DNA of 16,250 nt from positions 1 to 16,250 of the forward strand of contig CAYUIS010000124.1 of NCBI GenBank assembly GCA_964444825.1. Reading direction: 5' to 3'. The translations under genes were made by a program, and so were the position numbers. Below are positions 7,257-13,944 of the stretch, piece by piece. The notes below the pieces were generated by a model. That model saw only the letters and a program-made list of their open reading frames with translations. It had not been told where the DNA came from and did not search any database. Positions within the stretch are counted from its first letter, which is position 1, and each line of letters starts with the position of its first letter. Source of the stretch: CAYUIS01 sp964444825. GTDB taxonomy: Bacteria > Chloroflexota > Anaerolineae > B4-G1.

Positions 7257-9365
7257 CTAGGGTTGTTTGTCTTCTTGGAAGAGCAGCACGCGGTCGGCGG
7301 TAGGTTGCCCCTCAGGGCCCAGAACGGCCCACCGTTCCCCCGTTTTTGGGTCGTAGAGGCCCAACTCAAGGGCATAGGGGCCGGCAGGTGCATCGGGCGG
7401 GAGAACAAGAAAATGTGCCTGGAGAAAGCGGTCGCCAGGTCGCAACGTGAGTGGATCAACCCATAGACCATCGTCGTCGTCGGTAGTCGTCCCGTCGGAG
7501 GCCAGCAGGTGTGTAAAGACGGCCAGCCGCGGTCCTGAGTAGACGCCGGGCGGTGGTGGATTGGCGACGATTGGCATCGGTGGAAGTTCAATCGGCCCAG
7601 TGACGCGCCACACGGTGAGCAGAGCCGTTTCCTGACCAGGTACCAGCGGACCCCTGTCTACCCAGTGGGCGTCGATCAGCTCCAGGTTGTTGGCGAAACG
7701 GGCCGGAGACTCGAGGTCGGCCGGGTGGCTGGTTGGAGCATCGGGCAGTACGTAGAGCCTGAGCGAGCGGGAGACGGTCTGTGGCAGTTGGTTCGCTGTT
7801 CCCAGGTAGCGATCGAAAAGCGGGGCGGGGTGGGGCCAGCCGGGGAGCAGCACCGTCGCCGGGGTCTCTTCTGCGACCCACATCAGCGCCCGTTCGGGAT
7901 TGAATAGGCGCACCGCGACCTCCTCGCGTCGAATGTCGATGTCCAATGCCAGACGGTCCCACGGCCCCATCAGACTGCTCGATATAGCGACATCCGTCTT
8001 CTCGGGGTGGGTGTTCAGGTAGCGGGCGGCCTCGCGGTAGTCGGCACGATAGAGTATACGTACAATTTCCTCTTCGGGCCAGGTATGGAAATAGTGCCAG
8101 AGATCGCGCGCGGCGTTGGTCACCAGAAAAAGGACGACCAGCGCGCAATACGCGACTGTCGGGAGCGTTTTCCGAATTCCGAATCCCCAATCCCGCCTGG
8201 TGATCCAGCGGCGGGCCTCAGACAGGGTCACGGCCGGCAGGATGTAGGCGACAGGTTGGGCCAGGATGGTATGGCTCAGGCTGGCGGCAGGCGTGCTGAG
8301 AAAGGTGGGAAGCAGGCCGGACACCAGCCACAGCAGCAGAAAAAAATAGCGTGGCTGGCGCCAGCGGAAGAGGCAGAGAGCGACGCCGATCCAAAGCAGC
8401 GCGCCACCGAGGGGGTTGAAGACCGGGCGACCCGAGATATTGTACAGCCATTCCGGGTCGCCCGTTGCGTGGAACATCCCCAGTGTCTTGAGGATGTTCT
8501 CCAGCAACGGGCGGGGATTGCCCGCCTGAAGCTCCCGCAACGGCACGGCCAGCTCGGCCAGCCGGGCGTCGGCGCCGATGCCCTGGGCGGCGGCCTCGCT
8601 GCTCCCCTGGGCGATTGCGGCGCCCAGAGGAACGGCCAGTGCTGCCGTGATTGCCAGCGCGAGCAGGAGGCCACGCCAATGACGGTTGAACAGCTCTCGC
8701 CGCACCAGGGCCAGGTAGGCGGTGAACACCACGATCAACACGGGTAGCAGACGGGCGGCGGGATAGGTGTATAGCGAAAGACCAAGCAGCGTGCCAAGTA
8801 TCGCCGGCCGCCCGAATCCCGAGTTTACGAGGCCCGGGGTCTGAATCCTCGCAGATTCGTGATGCTTGGGTTTCCCTTCCAGCGCGCGCCAAAGGACGTA
8901 AAAGATAGCCAGGGCGAAGGGAGGCACGCTGATGTGACGGATGGCTGTGCGGCTGTACATCAGCGACCAGAAGGAGGTCGCCAGTGCCAACGAGGTGATC
9001 GTAGCAGTCGAGCGGCCAAACAGTCGCCGGGTCAGCGTGTAGGTCAGCGCGATCGAGAGGGTGCCAAGCGTGATGGAGAGGATCTGCCCGCTTAACACGT
9101 TAAAGCCCAACACGGCGTGGATACCGGCGTGGAGATAGTGGTACAGTGGCTCGTGACCGGATGCCCCGGTAAAGTACAGCGGGAAACGACCGTCCAACAC
9201 CTCACCGGATAGGGCGTGGATGTTGATCAGGGCGTCGTCCCGCCAGCCGGGCGGAACGGTCTCGAGCAGATAGAGGCGCAGCCCCCAGGTGAGCAGAAGC
9301 AAAACAACAGCCAGTGGCCAGCCCGATATCGCACGTCTGCTATTCGATACCCGAGATCTGGTCAT
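7257..9365 (-). CDS. GT39-like membrane glycosyltransferase, copy 1
   Basis: 702 residues. A basic N terminus (MTRSRVSN) leads to the first helix (16-34). The next loop holds acidic RDDA (42-45) where GT-C enzymes keep the catalytic Asp, then SGHEPLYHYLH (69-79), and about ten more helices up to about residue 420. A beta-rich domain covers about 558-700 (TALLTVWRV, FTHLLASDG, PAGPYALELGLYDPKTGERW). The fold predicts transfer of sugar from a polyprenyl-phosphate donor on the outer face; donor and acceptor are unknown. It is a full-length paralogue of the upstream gene (compare YLNTHPEKTDVAISS with YLNDTEYSGDVTLSS). The ATG overlaps the upstream stop as ATGA (9362-9365), indicating coupled translation. 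Two short repeat words lie in frame in its loops (8171-8195 and 8813-8866). The TTTDDDDG run in the C-terminal domain is unusual. Confidence 0.82.
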   Translation of the reverse strand: MTRSRVSNSRRAISGWPLAVVLLLLTWGLRLYLLETVPPGWRDDALINIHALSGEVLDGRFPLYFTGASGHEPLYHYLHAGIHAVLGFNVLSGQILSITLGTLSIALTYTLTRRLFGRSTATITSLALATSFWSLMYSRTAIRHISVPPFALAIFYVLWRALEGKPKHHESARIQTPGLVNSGFGRPAILGTLLGLSLYTYPAARLLPVLIVVFTAYLALVRRELFNRHWRGLLLALAITAALAVPLGAAIAQGSSEAAAQGIGADARLAELAVPLRELQAGNPRPLLENILKTLGMFHATGDPEWLYNISGRPVFNPLGGALLWIGVALCLFRWRQPRYFFLLLWLVSGLLPTFLSTPAASLSHTILAQPVAYILPAVTLSEARRWITRRDWGFGIRKTLPTVAYCALVVLFLVTNAARDLWHYFHTWPEEEIVRILYRADYREAARYLNTHPEKTDVAISSSLMGPWDRLALDIDIRREEVAVRLFNPERALMWVAEETPATVLLPGWPHPAPLFDRYLGTANQLPQTVSRSLRLYVLPDAPTSHPADLESPARFANNLELIDAHWVDRGPLVPGQETALLTVWRVTGPIELPPMPIVANPPPPGVYSGPRLAVFTHLLASDGTTTDDDDGLWVDPLTLRPGDRFLQAHFLVLPPDAPAGPYALELGLYDPKTGERWAVLGPEGQPTADRVLLFQEDKQP
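8171..8195. repeat. Short AT-rich repeat element inside glycosyltransferase copy 1
   Basis: Minus strand reads GGGGATTCGGAATTCGG with a GGGATT start, containing an EcoRI-like GAATTC palindrome and two overlapping GATTCGG/AATTCGG half-units. In frame it gives RDWGFGIRK, a basic stretch just before a membrane helix. I recall similar degenerate 'GATTGGGAATTCG' words scattered in Chloroflexota genomes; that comparison is from memory. It stands out against the surrounding GC-rich code. Confidence 0.45.
8813..8866. repeat. In-frame palindromic insertion in glycosyltransferase copy 1
   Basis: This stretch contains GAATC (8843-8847) and GATTC (8854-8858) as a perfect inverted repeat with a 6-base loop, a further GAATCCC at 8814, and ATTCGTGAT (8855-8863), a 9-base word found again in glycosyltransferase 3. 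In protein it encodes HHESARIQTPGLVNSGFG between two helices. The paralogous copy 2 goes directly from WLALEDDADNG to the next helix there, so copy 1 carries roughly 15 extra residues. This supports insertion of a short element without breaking the frame. Confidence 0.5.
9348..9365 (-). repeat. 18-base start-region repeat (uninterrupted copy)
   Basis: On the plus strand ACCCGAGATCTG is directly followed by GTCATT, covering the first codons of glycosyltransferase copy 1. The same 12+6 bases flank the start of copy 2 (about 11373-11411), where 21 bases are inserted between them. The result is MTRS-RV here versus MTRS-QASTGRS-RV there. Such nucleotide identity is striking between otherwise diverged paralogues. 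Confidence 0.6.
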
Positions 9366-11410
9366 TGACTCTCGATCTCCAGCGGCTGGAGGAAAACGTG
9401 ATGATCCTGCTCAACGCCGTCTACCAAGACCGGCAGGCGCACGCCATCGGCGCGGGTGTAGATTCCCAGTTCCAGGCGGTGGATGCCAGAGGGCGCGTCG
9501 GGCTTGATCTGGAAGCGGTGAACCTGCACGAAAGCGTCGCCTGGGTGCCAACCCCATGCCGGTGCGTCCAGCCGATCCTCCTGGCCGACGATGACGTCGG
9601 ATGCGTCGAGCACGTGTGCAAAGATGATGGCGGCATATCCATACTCGGTGGTCGGCGGTGGTCCAAGGGCAGCCGGGTCGAGGATCCGCCATACGGTGAC
9701 CAGGGTCACCACCTCACCCGCGTCGACAACAGGGTCCGACAGTTCATAAGCCAGCAATTCGATCGTGTCCCCAAAACGGACCGGCAGATCAAGGGGGATA
9801 TCCTTGGCGGTCACCGTCTGCGTTAAAGATGCCAGGAACTGGCGGAGTGTTGTGGCAGGTGACCACTCAAAAACGGCAAAATACGGATCGACGTCGTCGG
9901 GCCGTAGATGGACCCGCTCAGCCCGCTGCAGATCGAGCCGCTGGGCGAGGTATGGGTCGAGGGGTGTGTTCGACGGCAGGATGAGTACAGCGCGTGATGT
10001 GTCGGGAAACACGAGCGAGCGGCGGGCGTCGCACCAGCGCAGCGCCAGGTCATCACGCTGCACCCGCATATCGGCGATAAAGGGGTCGAGGGGCAGATCA
10101 GGGAAGGGCGATGAGAGCGTTACGTCACCGCTGTATTCGGTGTCGTTCAGATAGTCGGTGATGGCGGCCAGGTTGTGGAAATAGGCCGCTCGCGTCTCCG
10201 GTGACTCTCCCCAACGCACGAAATAATCATAGCCGGTGGACGCGGCGACGATGCCCAGCCACACCACAAAGCCAGCGGTGAGGGCCTTGGCCCAGCCCGG
10301 CCTGTTTCGGGCGACCAGGAAGCGCACGACCTCGACGGCGCACAAGACAGGCAATACCATAATGGGCGCCTCGGCAGCCTTGCTGTGCAAGGTGCTTGTG
10401 TAGGCACCCAGCACGAGGGTGGGCAGCATACCCATCGCCAGCCACATCAGCACAAAGGCGTAGGCGGGTTTCCTCCATCGCCACAGGCACACGCCGATAC
10501 TGCCGTAGAAGAACAGGCTGACGGCGGGGTCAAAGATCGGCCGGCCGGGCAGGTTGTACGTCACCAGGCTATCGCCACGGAAACTAAAGGTGCCCAATCC
10601 GCTGACGATATTGCGCCACAGTGGCCTCAAGTCACCGTGAGTTGCAGCCTGCAGCGGGCCCGATAGGGTAGACGTGCGCCCCCACGCACCGGGGTCGAGC
10701 AGGTGAGGGGCGGCCAGCAGTCCGGCGAGGATCAGGGCCCCGGCGAACCAGGCGGCGTGCCGACCAAAGCGCCTGCGGTGGCAGAGTGCCAGATAGAAAA
10801 AAAACAGCCCAAAGGCCACAGCAGCCGCGCGGGATGCTTCGTAGACGTACAGCGACCCGCTCAGCGATAGGGCAAACAACACCCAGGCCCACCAGCGCCC
10901 GTTGTCCGCGTCGTCTTCCAGCGCCAGCCACAGGAAATAGCTAGCGCCTGTGAACAGCGCTGGCGCTGGCTGTGAGTTTAGGGCAAAGCGGCTGTCGCAG
11001 ACTGTCCAAAATGATACGCCTACCAGGGCTGCGCCGCCGAGGCCAACCGGTAGGCTGAATGCTTGCTTCGCCCACAGGTACGTAAAGACCAGCAATACCA
11101 GGCCGAAGAAGGCAGAGTGCAGGCGCAGAGCGAGATCGGTGGGGCCAAAAAGCCGCATAAAGAGCGCCCCGGTATACATCGGAAGCGGCTCGTAGCCATA
11201 GCCGTAGGGTACCTGCACTGGGGAGCGAGCACCGTGATAGACCGCAGCGAAAAAGTGGCCCGTGTCCGCCTCGTCGTGGGTTAGGCCCGGCGGAATCTCG
11301 TCCAGCCGGTAGAGACGAAGGAAAGTGGCCACGAGCAGGATGATGATCAACGACCAGGATGACCAATGAAAGACCCGAGATCTGCCGGTTGATGCCTGTG
11401 ACCTGGTCAT
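9362..11410 (-). CDS. GT39-like membrane glycosyltransferase, copy 2
   Basis: 682 residues. First helix about 18-34, then LTHDEAD (43-49) with the Asp46-Glu47 pair expected as catalytic/metal residues of GT39-like GT-C enzymes, then GYEPLPMYTGALFMRLFG and a PTDLALRLHSAFFG helix, both typical of the PMT_2 group. About ten more helices reach residue ~410. An extracytoplasmic region follows, with a beta-sandwich at about 543-680 (GDTIELLAYEL, VTLVTVWRI, PSGIHRLELGIYTRADGVRLPV) matching those of its two neighbours. Both ends overlap neighbours by ATGA (stop into copy 1, start inside the stop of gene 3), so all three are read as one unit. Compared with copy 1 it carries seven additional residues right after MTRS. 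Substrate unknown; a surface polysaccharide or glycoprotein is inferred from the fold. Confidence 0.85.
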   Translation of the reverse strand: MTRSQASTGRSRVFHWSSWSLIIILLVATFLRLYRLDEIPPGLTHDEADTGHFFAAVYHGARSPVQVPYGYGYEPLPMYTGALFMRLFGPTDLALRLHSAFFGLVLLVFTYLWAKQAFSLPVGLGGAALVGVSFWTVCDSRFALNSQPAPALFTGASYFLWLALEDDADNGRWWAWVLFALSLSGSLYVYEASRAAAVAFGLFFFYLALCHRRRFGRHAAWFAGALILAGLLAAPHLLDPGAWGRTSTLSGPLQAATHGDLRPLWRNIVSGLGTFSFRGDSLVTYNLPGRPIFDPAVSLFFYGSIGVCLWRWRKPAYAFVLMWLAMGMLPTLVLGAYTSTLHSKAAEAPIMVLPVLCAVEVVRFLVARNRPGWAKALTAGFVVWLGIVAASTGYDYFVRWGESPETRAAYFHNLAAITDYLNDTEYSGDVTLSSPFPDLPLDPFIADMRVQRDDLALRWCDARRSLVFPDTSRAVLILPSNTPLDPYLAQRLDLQRAERVHLRPDDVDPYFAVFEWSPATTLRQFLASLTQTVTAKDIPLDLPVRFGDTIELLAYELSDPVVDAGEVVTLVTVWRILDPAALGPPPTTEYGYAAIIFAHVLDASDVIVGQEDRLDAPAWGWHPGDAFVQVHRFQIKPDAPSGIHRLELGIYTRADGVRLPVLVDGVEQDHHVFLQPLEIESQ

Positions 11411-11411
11411 T
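11373..11411 (-). repeat. Start-region repeat interrupted by 21 bases
   Basis: The second copy of the 18-base word at the start of the tandem glycosyltransferases: ACCCGAGATCTG, 21 extra bases, then GTCATT. The insertion is a multiple of three, ends in CTG like the left flank, and adds seven codons to the N terminus of copy 2. It could be an insertion in copy 2 or a deletion in copy 1. Confidence 0.55.
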
Positions 11412-13842
11412 CTGCCTTGACCTCAACCAGCTCTAGGAGCACGTGGTCACCGAAAATCGCGCCGTGCGCCAGCACCGGTAGACGGACCCCGTCCACAAGC
11501 CCGTACATCCCTACCTCGATCTGGTAGTGGCCTGGCGATGCATCAGCGGCGACAGGGATGGTGTAGGAATCGATGATGATGGTTTCAGGCGCCCATGTCG
11601 TTGTGGGGGTCTGCCCGTTGACCGGCTCGTTGTCCTGCTGGCCCCAGAGAAAGTTGTCCGTGCTGGCGTTGTAGGTCTCACCCACCAGGTGGGTAAAGAC
11701 CTTGTATCGGGTCCGAATAGGTTCGACAGCCTGCCAGTACAGGGTCAGTTCGATGGTGCCCCCTGCTCTGACGGCTGTCTTGGGCAGGTCATAGCCTAGG
11801 AGACGGATCTGTTCCCCCAACAAAAGATCGAGTGGGTAGGTGATATCACCTGGGGTGAGAGCGCCGGCCTCGATCTGCGCGGCAGAGGCGCGGCGTACAA
11901 GGTTGAAGCGTGCTACCTCGACCGGCGGTTCATTCGCCCCTTCCACCTGCGCTGTGAGGCGGTAGCGCCCCCCTGGCAGATCGGTGGTCAACGGCAAGGC
12001 CACGTGCTGGCGGGTGGGGGTGCGATGGGCAGGTTCCGGGGCGGGTACGGTCACTTTTTTCCACACGGCTGAATCGTCGTCCGAGAGCAACCGCACGCCG
12101 ATCGCCTTGTCCGGCGGTGGGTCCCAGTAGAGAAACAAGTGGACTGTGTCACCGCTCAGATAGCGAGGCAGGGAGGTTTCTGCCCCTACGAGTCTTGAAC
12201 CCGCCGCAACGTGTGAATTGAGAGTCCGGATTCCAGAATTCGTGATTTGAAAGTCGGGAGACAAATCATCGAGTCCCTCAGCGCGGGCTGACGTGCGGGC
12301 GTACAGAGAGAGTGCGCTCTCCCCAAAGTGCCACGTCCTGCTGGCGACAGCCCGGGTCTGTAGCCACGCGCTCACAGTGGAATCGGGATCGGTGCGCAGG
12401 GCGTCGGGGGTGACTACCAGCCAGACGCCCTGCGACTGCTCCCACAAGGACACGACGACTCGCTGAATCGTCGCCGTATCCACCAGCGCCCCGTACGGCA
12501 CGCCACGCCAGGTACCCGCATAGTGTGCGGAAAAGATGGGCCAATCCTTGTCGGTATGGAGGATCACGGCGTCGTCTGGATGGACGTGGGCCCGTAGGGT
12601 TGCGGCTACGGAGACATAGTCGTCCCGTCGCGCCCGACCGGGATATAGGGGAACCAGGCCACTCAAGGCGACGGTGACGACAATTGCGCTGCCCAGGGCA
12701 GCGGCCCAGCGTCGGCCCTGAGCCAGCATCGCCAATCCCCATCCCAACAGGGTGTAGAAGCAGATGGAGAGGGGGAGGAGATAGCGGGGCGCCAACCGAG
12801 GGGCGTAGTACAGATGAATAGGCAGAGATATCACGTACACCACCAGGGCTGGCAGCACCAATCCCAAGACAAACATCGCCAGCCCGGCCGACTGGGTTGG
12901 TGTACGGCGGGAGCGCCAGAGGGCTAGCGCGCCAGATGCCAGCACGACGAAGGTCGCACCCGTCAGCGGTGTGTAGGCTTCCAGGTTGATAGGTATACCG
13001 ACCGCCAGCATGGTGGTGTAGAGGTGGACGAAAAAGAGCGGCGAGAAAGGTTCGGAAGATGACCAGGTGGGCATACGGGGCAGGGCGTAGACAAGCCAGG
13101 GAACGAACAGGACCCCGGCAGCCAGTTGAGCCGTCGCCCAGCGGATCAGCAGGCGGCGCGATCGACCCCGCCGCAGCCAGACGATTGGAAAGGCCAGATT
13201 GGCGATGAGGGGTACAGAGATCATGAGGAACAGGCTCCACAGGCCAGCGGCAACGGTGAGCACGTAGGCGATCCACGCGCGCCAGCTACTGCCGCGGCTG
13301 CGCCACAACTGTACCGCGGCCCAGAGCGCGCCAGCGGTCAATGCGGCGTCCCAGATGTACATGCGCATCTCCTGGGACCAGGATACGGCGAAGCGGGACA
13401 GCGTGAGGAACAGCGCGGCCAGCAGCCCGGCCTGGCTTCTTCCTAACGATTGCCCCAGGCGATAGATGACGCCGACCGCCAGGGTGCCCACGAACACGGA
13501 GGGGAACCTGAGCACAAACTCACCGTCGCCGACAATCGACCACCACCCACGGAGAAGTAAGAAGTAGAGGGGTGGGTGGACGTCGTGGGCTGTCCAATGG
13601 AGGATCGATTTGATAGGCAGGCGGGCGGCCCAGGCTGCCAACCCCTCATCCCACCAGATGTTGTGGTCGGCCAGCCCCCACACGCGTAGGGCAAAGGCGA
13701 CCAGCAAAAGAAGCAGGATTGCAGTCTTGTCCGTTTTCAATCGTACCCACTCAACCGTCCGGCGCAAAAGCCGGCGTATAGAACAGAGAGGCCGGCTAGT
13801 CCAAGCGTCCGTACGACCCGGCCTCCCAGGGAAGCGGGCCAA
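11407..13842 (-). CDS. GT39-like membrane glycosyltransferase, gene 3 with two beta modules
   Basis: Up to 811 residues. Two starts fit: TTG at 13842, preceded by AAGG five bases away, and TTG at 13740, giving a more usual N terminus (KTDKTAILLLLLVAF). Counting from 13842, the first helix is 40-57, WWDEG (63-67) carries the catalytic-type Asp65-Glu66 pair, and HPPLYFLLLRGWW (89-101) is the next PMT_2 hallmark. About ten further helices reach ~residue 420. Two tandem beta modules follow: about 548-650 (SGDTVHLFLYW) and 676-805 (GGTIELTLYW, KVFTHLVGE, YQIEVGMY). The second matches the tails of copies 1 and 2. It probably transfers lipid-linked sugars on the outer face. It is first of the coupled glycosyltransferase set, its stop overlapping the next start. 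A short repeat lies in frame at 12213-12256. Confidence 0.82.
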   Translation of the reverse strand: MARFPGRPGRTDAWTSRPLCSIRRLLRRTVEWVRLKTDKTAILLLLLVAFALRVWGLADHNIWWDEGLAAWAARLPIKSILHWTAHDVHPPLYFLLLRGWWSIVGDGEFVLRFPSVFVGTLAVGVIYRLGQSLGRSQAGLLAALFLTLSRFAVSWSQEMRMYIWDAALTAGALWAAVQLWRSRGSSWRAWIAYVLTVAAGLWSLFLMISVPLIANLAFPIVWLRRGRSRRLLIRWATAQLAAGVLFVPWLVYALPRMPTWSSSEPFSPLFFVHLYTTMLAVGIPINLEAYTPLTGATFVVLASGALALWRSRRTPTQSAGLAMFVLGLVLPALVVYVISLPIHLYYAPRLAPRYLLPLSICFYTLLGWGLAMLAQGRRWAAALGSAIVVTVALSGLVPLYPGRARRDDYVSVAATLRAHVHPDDAVILHTDKDWPIFSAHYAGTWRGVPYGALVDTATIQRVVVSLWEQSQGVWLVVTPDALRTDPDSTVSAWLQTRAVASRTWHFGESALSLYARTSARAEGLDDLSPDFQITNSGIRTLNSHVAAGSRLVGAETSLPRYLSGDTVHLFLYWDPPPDKAIGVRLLSDDDSAVWKKVTVPAPEPAHRTPTRQHVALPLTTDLPGGRYRLTAQVEGANEPPVEVARFNLVRRASAAQIEAGALTPGDITYPLDLLLGEQIRLLGYDLPKTAVRAGGTIELTLYWQAVEPIRTRYKVFTHLVGETYNASTDNFLWGQQDNEPVNGQTPTTTWAPETIIIDSYTIPVAADASPGHYQIEVGMYGLVDGVRLPVLAHGAIFGDHVLLELVEVKAE
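12213..12256. repeat. In-frame AT-rich repeat element in glycosyltransferase gene 3
   Basis: Contains GGATTCCAGAATTCGTGATT (12229-12248), with a GAATTC palindrome and the word ATTCGTGAT (12238-12246) shared with the element at 8813-8866. It encodes QITNSGIRTLNSH in the joint between the membrane part and the first beta module. The surrounding code is GC-rich and the stretch looks out of place. Like the other elements it preserves the frame. Confidence 0.45.
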
Positions 13843-13874
13843 TCATACCTTAAGCGGGTGCAGTTGACAAGCGG

Positions 13875-13905
13875 ATTATAGAGGCGCCACACTGAGCAGA
13901 GTGGC
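13875..13905 (-). promoter_or_regulatory. TATAAT box with adjoining 20-bp imperfect palindrome
   Basis: The minus strand has a perfect TATAAT at 13880-13875, about 33 bases before the TTG start at 13842. Immediately upstream is GCCACACTGAGCAGAGTGGC (13886-13905), in which 16 of 20 positions are symmetric, suggesting an operator or hairpin. No good -35 box is present at the right distance (CACTCT), and the same bases also encode the end of a tiny frame, so this may be chance. Confidence 0.3.
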
Positions 13906-13944
13906 GAACGCGCCCAGGGTTTTGACAAATTCTCGTCGCTTCAC
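13876..13944 (-). CDS. 22-residue Tat-signal-like peptide or gene remnant
   Basis: A GTG at 13944 overlaps the TGA of the upstream gene as GTGA and opens a frame of 22 codons ending in TAA at 13878-13876. The product contains KRREFVKTLGAFATLL: a twin-arginine motif close to (S/T)RRxFLK, followed by a short hydrophobic stretch and APL, very much like the first 20 residues of a Tat-exported protein. No mature protein follows in this or another frame. It may be the stump of a lost Tat substrate gene, a leader peptide before the glycosyltransferases, or coincidence. The overlap with the upstream stop argues mildly for real translation; no separate ribosome binding site was identified. Confidence 0.3.
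   Translation of the reverse strand: MKRREFVKTLGAFATLLSVAPL

Noticed and set aside
8007..8747. Plus-strand 246-codon open frame
   Set aside because: Antisense to glycosyltransferase copy 1, rich in Gln/Arg/Gly as expected from reversed hydrophobic codons; the opposite strand encodes clear membrane helices.
12278..13276. Minus-strand 332-codon open frame
   Set aside because: It is an alternative frame of glycosyltransferase gene 3 with an Arg/Pro-rich shadow composition, while the accepted frame has WWDEG, HPPLYF and coherent helices.
13863..13880. Plus-strand TTGACA followed by ATTATA
   Set aside because: The two words are only about 6 bases apart, far too close for a promoter, and no plus-strand gene follows.
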